Shown here one piece after another: positions 8,254 to 16,774 of a stretch of DNA of 64,000 nucleotides. The stretch is taken from contig JAGFNW010000010.1 in the NCBI GenBank assembly GCA_017592665.1, forward strand, positions 1 to 64,000. The letters run 5' to 3'. The DNA comes from Streptosporangiaceae bacterium NEAU-GS5. GTDB lineage: Bacteria; Actinomycetota; Actinomycetes; Streptosporangiales; Streptosporangiaceae. The notes beneath the pieces were generated by a model. That model had not been told where the DNA came from. It was given only the letters and a program-made list of their open reading frames with translations, and ran no database searches. Positions within the stretch are counted from its first letter, which is position 1. Each line of letters begins with the position of its first letter. The position numbers and the translations under genes were made by a program.

Positions 8254-8946
8254 TCACCGCGCCGGGTCGGATCGGGTGAATTCCACGCAGCCGCCGATCG
8301 CCGCGAGGGCCATGCCCGCGATGACGAGCCAGAAGCCGGCGCCGGCGAACCCGATGACGTTGAGCCCTCGGCCGAGTTCCCCGAGTTCGTTGATGGCCAT
8401 CTGAAGCCGGATCAGCCCGAAAAGGTAGACGCCCACCACCGCGACCGCGAGAACGATGATGGTGACGGATGCCTTGCGGCGCGCCGCCGGCGCCACGCTC
8501 GCGCCCCGCCAGAGCCAGGCGGCCAGGCTTCCCGCGATCACCGATGACAGCGGGATCAGCCAGAGGAGGAGCAGCGCGCCATTGTCCCGCCCGGCCTCCG
8601 ACGCGGCGACCGCACCCGTTATCGAGCCGAGGGCGGGCACGGCCGTCAGCGGAAGCGCGACGAATGCGAGAAGGGCGAGACACGAACCGACGAGAGAAAT
8701 CACGGGCGGCCGGCGATCCTCCTGCCAGGCGCCGGCATGGGCGGGCGAATGGCGATTGGCCCAGGGCGTCCCGATCGGCCATGTCGGACCAGAGGCCGCC
8801 GGCGTGGCGGGCGTTCCAGAGACCGTCGGCCCAGGTCGACCGAGCAGTCGCTCTTTCGCCGAGGCGAACTCCTCATTGGTGATCGAGCCTTCGGTGAGCC
8901 GGCGGGTGAGTTCCCGGAGCTGATTCGGCAGGTCTGTGTCGTCCAT
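8254..8946 (-). CDS. SHOCT-domain membrane protein
   Basis: The 230-aa product starts at an ATG preceded by GGGAG. Residues about 6-36 form a SHOCT motif (LRELTRRLTEGSITNEEFASAKERLL cut in its middle by a short turn). A proline-rich linker of about 40 residues follows, then four hydrophobic segments between about 80 and 225. SHOCT modules occur on many actinobacterial membrane proteins as oligomerisation or binding elements. No specific function is recognised. It is a single gene, divergent from the GNAT region. Confidence 0.75.
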   Translation of the reverse strand: MDDTDLPNQLRELTRRLTEGSITNEEFASAKERLLGRPGPTVSGTPATPAASGPTWPIGTPWANRHSPAHAGAWQEDRRPPVISLVGSCLALLAFVALPLTAVPALGSITGAVAASEAGRDNGALLLLWLIPLSSVIAGSLAAWLWRGASVAPAARRKASVTIIVLAVAVVGVYLFGLIRLQMAINELGELGRGLNVIGFAGAGFWLVIAGMALAAIGGCVEFTRSDPAR

Positions 8947-9043
8947 TGGGGGCTCCCGTGAAAATGGCCGTGTTCCTGCGGTGTGTCTCTTACCGAGTTT
9001 GCCCGTTACCCGTTCTACATTTCATTATCGTGGCCATTTTGAG

Positions 9044-9163
9044 ATGATTTCCAATATACGGCGAGTGGATACGGTATGGCACCTTATGTCGCGTTCACAT
9101 TGGATAAAGGATGGTTACTCACCGAAGGAGCTGGCCGAATACAGCGCCGAATACTACGTTTGA
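9044..9163 (+). CDS. Possible 39-aa small protein ahead of the GNAT gene
   Basis: ATG 9044 to TGA 9163 encodes a hydrophilic peptide ending SHWIKDGYSPKELAEYSAEYYV. It lies in a noticeably AT-richer stretch (about 8985-9160) and stops 3 nt before the GNAT start, so translational coupling is possible. No clear ribosome site precedes the ATG and no family is recognised. Confidence 0.25.
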   Translation: MISNIRRVDTVWHLMSRSHWIKDGYSPKELAEYSAEYYV

Positions 9164-9166
9164 TCT

Positions 9167-9565
9167 GTGGCTGACGTGACGATTCGGCATGGGTCCAAGG
9201 ACGACGTCGACGAGATTCTCGCCTTCTGGCGGCTGGCCGCGGAGGGGACCGACCGGCGCGACTCGCCCGAGGCGTACCTCACTCTGGTCGGGCGCGACCC
9301 GCAGGCCGTCCTGGTGGCGGAGATCGACGGCGCCATGGTCGGGACGCTCCTCGCCGGCTGGGACGGCTGGCGCGCCCATCTCTACCGCCTCGCCGTGCAT
9401 CCCGAGCATCGCCGCCGGGGCATCGCGCGGCGCTTCCAGGCGCTGGGCGCCATGCGGTCCGACGCCATGGTCCTCGACGACAACACATCGGCCCATCCCA
9501 CCTGGGCGGACTCGGGTTACAGCCGCCAGCCCGAGTGCAGCCGATGGGTCAAACTACTGAAATGA
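9167..9565 (+). CDS. GNAT-family N-acetyltransferase
   Basis: The 132-aa product begins at GTG (MADVTIRHGSKDDVDEILAFWRLA) and has the acetyl-CoA-binding motif A signature RLAVHPEHRRRGIARRFQALG at about 70-90. Length and strand order fit a minimal GNAT fold that acetylates a small-molecule or protein amine; the acceptor is unknown. No strong ribosome site is visible before the GTG, which could be explained by coupling to the small ORF ending at 9163. The stop overlaps the SDR start in an ATGA junction. Confidence 0.85.
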   Translation: MADVTIRHGSKDDVDEILAFWRLAAEGTDRRDSPEAYLTLVGRDPQAVLVAEIDGAMVGTLLAGWDGWRAHLYRLAVHPEHRRRGIARRFQALGAMRSDAMVLDDNTSAHPTWADSGYSRQPECSRWVKLLK

Positions 9566-10422
9566 CCATGATGTCCGGCAAGACCTGCCTGGTGACCGGG
9601 GCGACCAGCGGCATCGGCCAGGAGACCGCGGCCCGGCTGGCCGGGCTCGACGCCACCGTGATCGTCGTCGCGCGGAACCAGGCGCGCGGCACGGCCGCGT
9701 GCGAGGAGATCCGCCGCCGCGTGCCGGACGCTCAGGTCGAGGCGCTGACGGCCGACCTGTCCGTCATGGCGCAGGTGCGGCGGCTGGCCGAGGAGGTCCA
9801 GGCGCGCCACGAACGGCTCGACGTCCTGGTCAACAACGCCGGCGTGATCTCCACGCGCCGCCGGACGACCGCCGACGGGTTCGAGACCACCTTCGCGACC
9901 AACCACTTGTCGCCGTTCCTGCTCACCGGCCTGCTGCGCGGGCTGCTGGAGCGCAGCGCGCCCGCGCGCGTCGTGACGGTCTCGTCCGCCGCCCACAAGT
10001 CGGTCCGCGCCATCCCCTGGGACGACCTCCCAACCGGCGCGGGCGCCGCGAGCGGCCAGACCTATCCCCTGTCGAAGCTGCTGAACATACTGTTCACCAC
10101 CGAGCTGGCCAGGCGCCTCGAAGGCGCCGGCGTCACCGCCAACTGCCTGCACCCCGGGTTCATCCGCACGGCGCTCGGCCGTGACGTCACCGGCCTGATG
10201 GGCGCGCTCGTACGGGTCGCGCTGCGCTTCCAGCCCGGGCCGGAAACCGGCGCCGAGACCTCGGTCTACCTGGCGAGTTCGCCGGATGTCGCCGAGGTCA
10301 CCGGCGGCTACTTCGTCAAGTGCCGGCTCACCGAGCCGAGCGCCCTGGCCAGGGACGCCCAGGCCGCCGCCCGGCTGTGGACGCTCAGCCAGGAATGCGC
10401 GGGACTCGCCCCGGCGCCGTGA
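9562..10422 (+). CDS. Short-chain dehydrogenase/reductase (SDR)
   Basis: The 286-aa product starts at 9562 in an ATGA overlap with the GNAT stop; ATGs at 9568 and 9571 are alternatives. It has the Rossmann TGATSGIG motif near the N-terminus, NNAG in LVNNAGVISTRRR, and a YPLSK active site (Tyr and Lys) preceded by a serine-rich VSSAAHKS. The architecture resembles retinol-dehydrogenase/WWOX-like SDRs, which use NADP(H). The substrate is unknown. Its last 38 bp overlap the convergent AAA ATPase gene. Confidence 0.88.
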   Translation: MTMMSGKTCLVTGATSGIGQETAARLAGLDATVIVVARNQARGTAACEEIRRRVPDAQVEALTADLSVMAQVRRLAEEVQARHERLDVLVNNAGVISTRRRTTADGFETTFATNHLSPFLLTGLLRGLLERSAPARVVTVSSAAHKSVRAIPWDDLPTGAGAASGQTYPLSKLLNILFTTELARRLEGAGVTANCLHPGFIRTALGRDVTGLMGALVRVALRFQPGPETGAETSVYLASSPDVAEVTGGYFVKCRLTEPSALARDAQAAARLWTLSQECAGLAPAP

Positions 10423-11836
10423 CGCCGACGGCCGAGCCGAGCAGGCTCCGCGTCAGGGCTTCCCGCTCGCTGGTCATCTCTTCCAGCGCCTCGCTCAGGT
10501 GTGCGGCGGTCAGCGCGGTCACGGTCTCCCGCTCGCGGAGCGCCAGCAGCACGGACCGGCGCAGCAACTCCTTGAAGAAGGACGCCGTCGCGCCCGCCGA
10601 GCGCTCCACCACCTCGCCGAGGTCGCCGTCCAGCCGCAGATCGCCCGCGTACAGGCGGAGCAGCGCGGCCCTACCCGCCGCGTCGGGGCGCGGGATCTCG
10701 ACGGCCAGGTCGACCCGGCCGGGCCGGTCGGCCAGCGCGCGCTCGAGCGCGTCCGCCCGGTTGGTGGTGAGCACGAACGTCACGTCGGCGTCGGCGCCGA
10801 TGCCGTCCATCGCGTCGAGCAGCGTGAACAGCAGCGGACCGCCGCCGTCGGCCGACATCGAGCGATCCATGGCCACCAGGTCGACGTCCTCGACCACCAC
10901 GATGGCCGGCTGCAGCCGCCGCGCCAGCGCCGCCGCCTGCTCCACGAAGCGGAGGGCCGCGCCCGTCATGATGATGACGGTCGACCCTTCGGTCCGGCTC
11001 ATCAGATAGCGGACCGTGTGGGTCTTGCCCGTGCCGGGCGGCCCGTGCAGCAGCAGGCCGCGCTTGAGATGCTGGCCGTGGGCGCGCAGCCGCGAGGCGT
11101 ACGTGCCGACGTCGACGACGTGCCGCTCGATCGTGTCCAGCACGCCGTCGGGCAGCACGACCTGCCCCGACTCCATGCGCGGCCGCGGCAGGAACGACAC
11201 CAGCTGGTTGCCCATGTGCTCGCTCGCGCCGAAGGACAGGATCTGCCCCCGGAGCACGTCGAGCTCGCGCTTGAGCGCGTCGATCTCCGCACGCGCCCGC
11301 GACCCGGCGGCCCGGTCGGCCGCCAGGATGTCGAGCTGCACGTGCTGGCGTCCGAAGCGATCGGCGGGGCCGCGCACGCCGACCAGAATCGGCGCGCCGT
11401 CCGGCGTCCTGGTAAGGATCATCCCGTGCCCGACGACCTCCATGGACGCGTCCGAGCTGATCGCCGCCGTCGTCCAGTCGGCCGCGCCCAGCTCGAAGTC
11501 GCGGTAGGCGCGGTCGGCCATGGCGAGGATGTTGGCGAGTTCCTCGTGCTCGCGCTGGTGCCCTGTGATGCCGAACCACTGCGCGTCCGGAGTGTGCAGG
11601 GCGAGGTAGGCGTCCACGCCGCGCTGCAGGCTGGCCGCGTCCCACGGGGGATAGTTCTCGCTCACGGAGACCAGCTCGCGCGGCGAGCAGCCGACGTGGG
11701 CGGTGATCCGCAGCACCAGCTCCGGCGTCGGCCGCGACGCCTGCAGCTGGACGTGACCCTGCTCCAGGATCTGCGCCAGCGCCCGGGCGAGCGCGGCCGA
11801 GTCGGTCAGTCGGAGGGAATCATCCACGCGCCCCAC
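10385..11836 (-). CDS. AAA-family ATPase
   Basis: The 483-aa protein has an N-terminal unclassified region (1-200), a short coiled segment (about 180-205), and one AAA+ module with Walker A GPPGTGKT (265-272), Walker B AIVVVEDVD (about 305-313), a sensor-1 TNRAD and the arginine-finger-like DRPGRVD. A small helical lid follows. This is the layout of CDC48/FtsH-like single-ring ATPases found in actinomycetes, usually annotated only as ATP-binding proteins. No protease motif is present. It is a single gene whose 3' end overlaps the SDR gene. Confidence 0.85.
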   Translation of the reverse strand: MGRVDDSLRLTDSAALARALAQILEQGHVQLQASRPTPELVLRITAHVGCSPRELVSVSENYPPWDAASLQRGVDAYLALHTPDAQWFGITGHQREHEELANILAMADRAYRDFELGAADWTTAAISSDASMEVVGHGMILTRTPDGAPILVGVRGPADRFGRQHVQLDILAADRAAGSRARAEIDALKRELDVLRGQILSFGASEHMGNQLVSFLPRPRMESGQVVLPDGVLDTIERHVVDVGTYASRLRAHGQHLKRGLLLHGPPGTGKTHTVRYLMSRTEGSTVIIMTGAALRFVEQAAALARRLQPAIVVVEDVDLVAMDRSMSADGGGPLLFTLLDAMDGIGADADVTFVLTTNRADALERALADRPGRVDLAVEIPRPDAAGRAALLRLYAGDLRLDGDLGEVVERSAGATASFFKELLRRSVLLALRERETVTALTAAHLSEALEEMTSEREALTRSLLGSAVGVTAPGRVPRIPG

Positions 11837-12029
11837 ACTGGCAGACCCGCACGCGCAACGCGCACGCGAAGATCATGGAACAGGGTGGAACGCCCACTAA
11901 TTGAGTGACACGGAACAGTGACACGGGACCTCTGACGGGATCGCGGTCCGGCTGTACGCGGAACCAGCCGGGCCGGGGGTCGTCCGAGGGTTCGGCGGCC
12001 GGTCATGGTCGCGGTCATAGAGTGACGGA

Positions 12030-12773
12030 ATGCGGATCTCCGTCCTCGGCGGCTGCGGCGCGTGGCCGGCCGCCGGGCAAGCCTGCAGCGGCTATCTCGT
12101 CGAGCATGAGGGCTTCCGCCTGCTGATGGATCCGGGATACGCCACGCTCCCCCGGCTGCTTGAGCACATCGACGCGCCCGAGGTCGACGCGGTGCTGGTC
12201 AGTCACGGCCACGCTGATCACTGCGCCGACCTGCATCCTCTCCTGCGTGCCCGGGTGCTCCGCGACGACCCGGCGGCCGTGCTCCCCGCGTACGCGCCGG
12301 ACGGCGCGCTCGGCAAGGTCCTCGCGCTCGACCGGCCCGAGATGCTCCAGGGCGCCTGCGACGTGCGGACCATCACGGAGGGCCGGCGGTTCGAGGTCGG
12401 GCCGTTCCAGGTCGACACGTGGCTGCTCCCCCACTCGCTGCCCAACCTCGGCCTGCGCCTGACGGCCGGCGGACGCGTCCTGTCCTACACGGGCGACACC
12501 GGGCCGAGCCCCCACCTGCTCGACCTGGCCCGCGACGCCGACGTCTTCCTGGCCGAGGCCACGTTCGCCGAACGCGTGCCGGACGACTCGGCCCGCACCC
12601 TGTCCAGCGCCGCGCAGGCCGGCCGGAACGCGGCCGAGGCCGGCGCCGGCCGCCTCGTGCTCACCCACCTGCAGCCGGGCACCGATCCCGGCGAGTGCCG
12701 CGCGGCGGCCGGGCGCTCCTACACGGGCCCGATCGAGGTGGCCCGCGGCGGGCTCCGCATCGACGTGGACTGA
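12030..12773 (+). CDS. MBL-fold metallo-hydrolase (RNase Z/ElaC-like fold)
   Basis: The 247-aa protein opens with MRISVLGGCGAWP and carries the metal-binding motif H59-G-H61-A-D63-H64. Further ligands are likely in LLPHSLPNLG (His), YTGDTGPS (Asp) and LVLTHLQPG (His). It matches the actinobacterial metallo-beta-lactamase family related to RNase Z and phosphodiesterases (Rv1339-like). A cyclic-nucleotide or phosphodiester substrate is plausible but unproven. The ATG sits directly before the first beta strand. Confidence 0.85.
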   Translation: MRISVLGGCGAWPAAGQACSGYLVEHEGFRLLMDPGYATLPRLLEHIDAPEVDAVLVSHGHADHCADLHPLLRARVLRDDPAAVLPAYAPDGALGKVLALDRPEMLQGACDVRTITEGRRFEVGPFQVDTWLLPHSLPNLGLRLTAGGRVLSYTGDTGPSPHLLDLARDADVFLAEATFAERVPDDSARTLSSAAQAGRNAAEAGAGRLVLTHLQPGTDPGECRAAAGRSYTGPIEVARGGLRIDVD

Positions 12774-12822
12774 TCTTCTTGGACTGATCTTCTTCGACTG
12801 ATCCTCTTGAGCTGATCCTCGA
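12767..12822 (+). repeat. Four tandem 14-bp units after the metallo-hydrolase gene
   Basis: Units GGACTGATCTTCTT (12767-12780 and 12781-12794), CGACTGATCCTCTT (12795-12808) and GAGCTGATCCTCGA (12809-12822). The first unit overlaps the stop codon. The copies decay in one direction. Confidence 0.8.
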
Positions 12823-12867
12823 ACGACGGCCGCGACCGCGGCGTATCTCCTTCGAGAGGAGAGCGCC

Positions 12868-13920
12868 ATGGCCCTACGCGATATCCCCGCTTCGCCGCGC
12901 AGATGGGCGGTGGGGGTGCTGCTGGCCGGGCTGATCGCGCTGCTGGCCGCCTATTGGATGGGCGGCGACCGCGGCGTCGCGCAGGCCATGGGCCTGCCGT
13001 CGCCGGGGCTGGTGACGACGTGGGGGCTGCCGGTCGTACGGCTGCTGCACGACATGTGCGCCATCGGCACCACCGGGACCTTGCTGGCCGGGCTGCTGCT
13101 GGATCGGCCCGTCGGACGCGCCGCGCAGCGGTGGGCGCTGGGATGGGCCGCCACCGCCGCGGTCACCGTCCTGCTCACGCTCTCCGACTTCCTCGGCGAG
13201 CCGGTGCCGGACGCGCTGCGCTCGGGGGCGCTGCCCACGTTCCTGCTGCACATCCCGCAGGGGCAGGCCTTCCTCGCCGTCTACGGCCTGGCCCTCGCCA
13301 TCGTCCTCGGCACGTTCATCCCGGCCGTGGCCGTACGGCAGGGCCTGCTGCTGGCCCTCGCCATCGCGGCGACGCTGCCGCCCGCCTACGCCGGGCACTC
13401 GGCCTCGGCCGCCGACCACCAGCTGGCGATCGCCAGCCTCATGGTCCACGTCGCCGGGGTGACACTGTGGGTCGGCGGCGTCTTCGGGCTGCTCGTGTTC
13501 GTCCGCGCGGCCGGCGAGCCGGAGCGGGCCGTGCGGCGGTTCAGCACGCTGGCGCTGTGCTGCTACGCCGCCGTCGGCCTGTCGGGGGCCCTCAACGCGT
13601 GGATCCGGCTCGGCGCGCCCGACCAGCTGTGGCGCTCGACCTACGGCCTGCTGGTGCTGGCCAAGGTGGCCGCCCTCGTGGCGCTGGCGTGGTTCGGCAA
13701 CAGGCACCGCCGGTCGACGATCGCCGCGCTCGGGCGCACGCGCGCCCCGTTCCTCCGGCTGGCGGCCGCGGAGCTCGCGGTGATGGCGGCGGCGCTCGGC
13801 CTCGCGGTGGCGCTGTCGCGCACGCCTCCGCCGTCAGGCGCGCATGCCGCGGGTCAGGTGTGCGCCCCTGTCTTTTCATGCACGAAGTGGCGTGCGGAGC
13901 CGGCCGCGGAGACGATCTGA
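12868..13920 (+). CDS. CopD-like multi-pass membrane protein
   Basis: The 350-aa protein starts at an ATG after CGAGAGGAGAG. It has about eight or nine hydrophobic helices, and the second half (about 170-310) matches the CopD domain with HSASAADHQLAIASLMVHV and conserved histidines suited to copper binding. Actinobacterial CopD proteins take part in copper transfer across the membrane, often with CopC or CtaG modules; neither is adjacent here. The last 22 residues (after LSRTPPPSG) are polar and Cys-containing and lie antisense to a small ORF. Confidence 0.82.
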   Translation: MALRDIPASPRRWAVGVLLAGLIALLAAYWMGGDRGVAQAMGLPSPGLVTTWGLPVVRLLHDMCAIGTTGTLLAGLLLDRPVGRAAQRWALGWAATAAVTVLLTLSDFLGEPVPDALRSGALPTFLLHIPQGQAFLAVYGLALAIVLGTFIPAVAVRQGLLLALAIAATLPPAYAGHSASAADHQLAIASLMVHVAGVTLWVGGVFGLLVFVRAAGEPERAVRRFSTLALCCYAAVGLSGALNAWIRLGAPDQLWRSTYGLLVLAKVAALVALAWFGNRHRRSTIAALGRTRAPFLRLAAAELAVMAAALGLAVALSRTPPPSGAHAAGQVCAPVFSCTKWRAEPAAETI

Positions 13921-14066
13921 CCGAGCAGGGCGTCGAGGGCCGCGTGATCCATCCAGTCGCGTTCGGCGATCACCGCGGCCTGGTCGTTCAGCTGCGCGGT
14001 GACCGAGGTGATGTCGGTTAGGGCGCCGAGGATCGCCGCCTTCTCGTCGGCTGTGAGATCGCACAT
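13854..14066 (-). CDS. Small hypothetical protein, 70 aa
   Basis: The ATG at 14066 opens a predicted all-helical protein beginning MCDLTADEKAAILGALTDI and ending HFVHEKTGAHT. Its composition (Asp/Glu-rich, Ala/Leu heptads) looks coding. The longer reading to 14294 would cross the glyA promoter and riboswitch on the other strand and is rejected. A GGAG lies about 15 nt upstream, rather far. No family is recognised. Its 3' end overlaps CopD by 67 bp. Confidence 0.5.
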   Translation of the reverse strand: MCDLTADEKAAILGALTDITSVTAQLNDQAAVIAERDWMDHAALDALLGQIVSAAGSARHFVHEKTGAHT

Positions 14067-14079
14067 GTACGGACCGTAC
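14067..14079. promoter_or_regulatory. GTACGG-A-CCGTAC palindrome
   Basis: Perfect 6-bp arms around one base, abutting the start codon of the 70-aa minus-strand ORF. It is a possible operator for that ORF or for the divergent glyA promoter. Confidence 0.35.
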
Positions 14080-14097
14080 GTCTCCAACGCCGATCCG

Positions 14098-14137
14098 TAA
14101 ACATCCGCGAACTTCAGCGAACTTCCGTGAACATCGC
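14098..14137 (+). repeat. Four head-to-tail 10-bp repeats upstream of the glyA promoter
   Basis: Consecutive units TAAACATCCG, CGAACTTCAG, CGAACTTCCG and TGAACATCGC (consensus YGAACWTCCG). They run from 14098 to 14137 and end 8 bp before the putative -35. A 10-bp period puts each unit on the same DNA face, as expected for cooperative regulator binding. Confidence 0.6.
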
Positions 14138-14145
14138 CATGTGCG

Positions 14146-14174
14146 TTGCGGAGCGCGACGGCCGCCCGTAGGCT
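14146..14174 (+). promoter_or_regulatory. glyA promoter
   Basis: TTGCGG (14146-14151) and TAGGCT (14169-14174) are separated by 17 bp. The predicted start near 14181 coincides with the 5' edge of the ZTP riboswitch fold, which supports the call. Confidence 0.6.
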
Positions 14175-14177
14175 CCG

Positions 14178-14270
14178 TCGCGGGTCGTGACTGGCGCGAA
14201 CGTAAGGTGGGATGACCACCGGGGAGCGGCCCCGGCGTGATCGCCGCACACCGCCGCGCGCCTGGGCGCC
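14178..14270 (+). ncRNA. ZTP riboswitch (pfl motif) upstream of glyA
   Basis: The sequence shows the two conserved blocks of the pfl/ZTP aptamer. The first runs from GGGTCGTGACTGGCG through GGTGGGATGACCACC to GGGGAGCG, and the second is CCGCCGCGCGCCTGGGC. They are joined by a variable linker. ZTP riboswitches sense the purine intermediate AICAR-triphosphate, which accumulates when 10-formyl-THF is short, and they often control glyA. A GGCGCCTCC stretch (about 14265-14273) can pair, with one mismatch, with GGAGACGCC covering the glyA ribosome site, so translational control is plausible. Confidence 0.85.
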
Positions 14271-14314
14271 TCCCGCTTCACCGGAACGATTCACCGGAAT
14301 CGAAGGAGACGCCT

Positions 14315-15751
14315 GTGACCGACGACTCTGTGACCGCGAACGCCGCCTCTGCCGCCTATCGCAACGCCCTCGAGATCATCTCCGGGGTCGAGCCCGGCGT
14401 GGCCACCGCGATCCGCGCCGAGCTGGCCGACCAGCGCGCCTCGCTGAAGCTGATCGCCAGCGAGAACTACGCCTCCCTCGCCGTGCTGCTGACCATGGGC
14501 ACCTGGCTCTCGGACAAGTACGCCGAAGGCACCATCGGCCACCGCTTCTACGCCGGTTGCCGCAACGTCGACACGGTCGAGCAGCTGGCCGCCGACCACG
14601 CCAAGGCCCTGTTCGAGGCCCCGCACGCGTACGTGCAGCCGCACTCCGGGATCGACGCCAACCTCGTCGCCTTCTGGGCGATCCTGGCCCAGCGCATCGA
14701 GGCGCCCGCGCTGGCCGAGGCCGGCGTGCGGCACGTCAACGACCTGGCCGAGGACGACTGGGAGCAGCTGCGCCGCGCGCTCGGCGACCAGCGCGCGCTC
14801 GGCATGTCCCTCGACGCGGGCGGCCACCTGACGCACGGCTTCCGGCCCAACATCTCCGGCAAAATGTTCCACCAGCGGTCGTACGGCACCGACCCCGAGA
14901 CCGAGCTGCTCGACTACGACGCCGTCCGCGCGACGGCGCGCGAGTTCCGGCCGCTCGTGCTGATCGCCGGCTACTCCGCATACCCCCGCAAGATCAACTA
15001 CGCGAAGATGCGGGAGATCGCCGACGAGGTCGGCGCCACGCTCATGGTCGACATGGCGCACTTCGCCGGGCTCGTCGCTGGCAAGGTCTTCACCGGCGAC
15101 TTCGACCCGGTCCCCCACGCCCACGTCACCACCACGACCACGCACAAGTCGCTGCGCGGCCCGCGCGGTGGCATGGTGCTGTGCCAGCCCGAATTCGCCG
15201 ACGCGGTCGACCGCGGCTGCCCCATGGTGCTCGGCGGCCCGCTCGGCCACATCATCGCGGCCAAGGCGGTCGCGCTCGCCGAGGCCCGCCAGCCCGCCTT
15301 CCAGACGTACGCCAAGCGGGTCGCCGCCAACGCGCTGGCGTTCGCCGAGGGCCTGCAGCGCCGCGGCGTCCGCCTGGTCACCGGCGGCACCGACAACCAC
15401 CTGCTTCTGATCGACGTGTCCACCTACGGCCTGACCGGCCGCCAGGCCGAGTCGGCGCTGCTGGACGCGGGCATCGTCACCAACCGCAACTCGATCCCGC
15501 GCGACCCCAACGGCGCCTGGTACACCTCAGGCATCCGCATCGGCACCCCCGCCCTCACCTCACGCGGGTTCGGGCTGGACGAGTTCGACCAGGTCGCCGA
15601 TCTGATCGTGGGCGTGCTGTCCGCGACGACCCCGGACGGGACGTCCAAGGCCAAGTACTCCCTGCCGGAGGGCGTGGCCACCAAGACCCGCGCCGTCTCG
15701 GCCGAACTCCTGGCCGCCCACCCCCTCTATCCCGCCCTCGACCTCGGCTGA
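14315..15751 (+). CDS. glyA: Serine hydroxymethyltransferase
   Basis: This PLP enzyme interconverts serine plus THF with glycine plus 5,10-methylene-THF. The GTG at 14315 follows CGAAGGAG and gives 478 aa; the in-frame upstream ATG at 14237 lies inside the riboswitch and is rejected. Landmarks are [20 protein letters not shown], the PLP lysine K278 in [11 protein letters not shown], and [12 protein letters not shown]. It belongs to the longer SHMT type, with an insert around [22 protein letters not shown], not the 415-430-aa enterobacterial type. Control by a ZTP riboswitch and phased repeats ties it to one-carbon and purine status. Confidence 0.95.
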   Translation: MTDDSVTANAASAAYRNALEIISGVEPGVATAIRAELADQRASLKLIASENYASLAVLLTMGTWLSDKYAEGTIGHRFYAGCRNVDTVEQLAADHAKALFEAPHAYVQPHSGIDANLVAFWAILAQRIEAPALAEAGVRHVNDLAEDDWEQLRRALGDQRALGMSLDAGGHLTHGFRPNISGKMFHQRSYGTDPETELLDYDAVRATAREFRPLVLIAGYSAYPRKINYAKMREIADEVGATLMVDMAHFAGLVAGKVFTGDFDPVPHAHVTTTTTHKSLRGPRGGMVLCQPEFADAVDRGCPMVLGGPLGHIIAAKAVALAEARQPAFQTYAKRVAANALAFAEGLQRRGVRLVTGGTDNHLLLIDVSTYGLTGRQAESALLDAGIVTNRNSIPRDPNGAWYTSGIRIGTPALTSRGFGLDEFDQVADLIVGVLSATTPDGTSKAKYSLPEGVATKTRAVSAELLAAHPLYPALDLG

Positions 15752-15905
15752 GCCCCCGGCGCCCACCCACAACTGAACGCCTGCCGACAGCGGACGGGAC
15801 CGGGAGGTGGGGGGTGACACGCACATCATGGGTTTGCGGTGCGTTCGCAGCGCAGCGTGACAGGACCAAGGCGGTGATCGACAGCAGCCGGACCCACACG
15901 CAACC

Positions 15906-16652
15906 TCACAGCCGAGATCTCAGCACGTCGACCTCACAGCCCGGCGTGAGCGGGTCGAAGCCGTGCTCGGCCAGCCAGCGAACCGCCAGCAGGCTTCGCA
16001 GCGACCACCACGCGCGGATCACGTCGAGGTCCACGTCGGTGCCGTAACCGGCGACGACGTCGCCGAGGTGCTCCTCGTGTCCGAGCGTCAAGATGGCGAG
16101 GTCGAACAGGGCATCACCTTGGCCCGCCTCGGACCAGTCGATGATGCCCGTGATCTCATCGCCGTCGACGAACACGTGGGTGATCTGCAGGTCGCCGTGC
16201 GTGAACACCGGAGTCCACGGCCGGAGCGCGGCCTCTGCGACCTGGCGGTTGCGGGTGACCAGGTCGGCGGGCAGGAAGCCGCTCGTCACGAGCCACTCGC
16301 ACTCGCCGTCGAGATCCGCCGCCAGCTCCTCGCGTCCCCTCCCGGCCCGGCCGCGCCGGGCCGGCAACGGCGCGTCGTGCAACCTCCGGATGGCGGCGCC
16401 TGCCGCGGCCCACGCCCCCGGGGACGCGGTCGACGGCTCGCCGAGGCGGCCGAGCGCCATCCCCGGAACCGCGGCGATCGCGAGCACGGGTGGCTTGTGC
16501 CACAGGATCCGCGGAGTCGGGACTGGAACCAGGGCCATCGCCTCGACCTCGACCTCGAGGCGCGCCTGATCGGAGTCCACCTTCAGGAACACATCGCCGA
16601 CGCGCAGGGTCGCACGCTCGGAATGGGCGACGACGATTTCGACCTCATCCAC
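15906..16652 (-). CDS. Aminoglycoside phosphotransferase-family kinase
   Basis: The 248-aa protein has an APH fold with the catalytic loop FTHGDLQITHVFVDGD and metal-binding DWSEAGQGDALFDLA. The N-lobe is short (LRVGDVFLKVDSDQ). The start is GTG. APH-family proteins phosphorylate aminoglycosides, choline, homoserine or other metabolites, and nothing here fixes the substrate; a resistance role is only one option. It is a single gene with no visible partner. Confidence 0.85.
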   Translation of the reverse strand: MDEVEIVVAHSERATLRVGDVFLKVDSDQARLEVEVEAMALVPVPTPRILWHKPPVLAIAAVPGMALGRLGEPSTASPGAWAAAGAAIRRLHDAPLPARRGRAGRGREELAADLDGECEWLVTSGFLPADLVTRNRQVAEAALRPWTPVFTHGDLQITHVFVDGDEITGIIDWSEAGQGDALFDLAILTLGHEEHLGDVVAGYGTDVDLDVIRAWWSLRSLLAVRWLAEHGFDPLTPGCEVDVLRSRL

Positions 16653-16774
16653 GGGCCACCAGTATCCCCAGGGTGATCGTCGACGTCGCCAGGTTTTATC
16701 GCGTGCGACTACGCGGCCGGCCGGCTGACGACGTGGCTGGGCGGGCGTGGAAAGGGCAGATGTCGGAGTGGGGA

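Noticed and set aside
13854-14294. Long form of the 70-aa ORF reaching 14294
   Set aside because: It would be antisense to the whole glyA promoter and ZTP riboswitch, and the added residues are Arg/Gly-rich without pattern.
15906-16652. Antibiotic-resistance claim for the APH-family kinase
   Set aside because: The fold is clear but the family covers many metabolite kinases and no resistance context is present.
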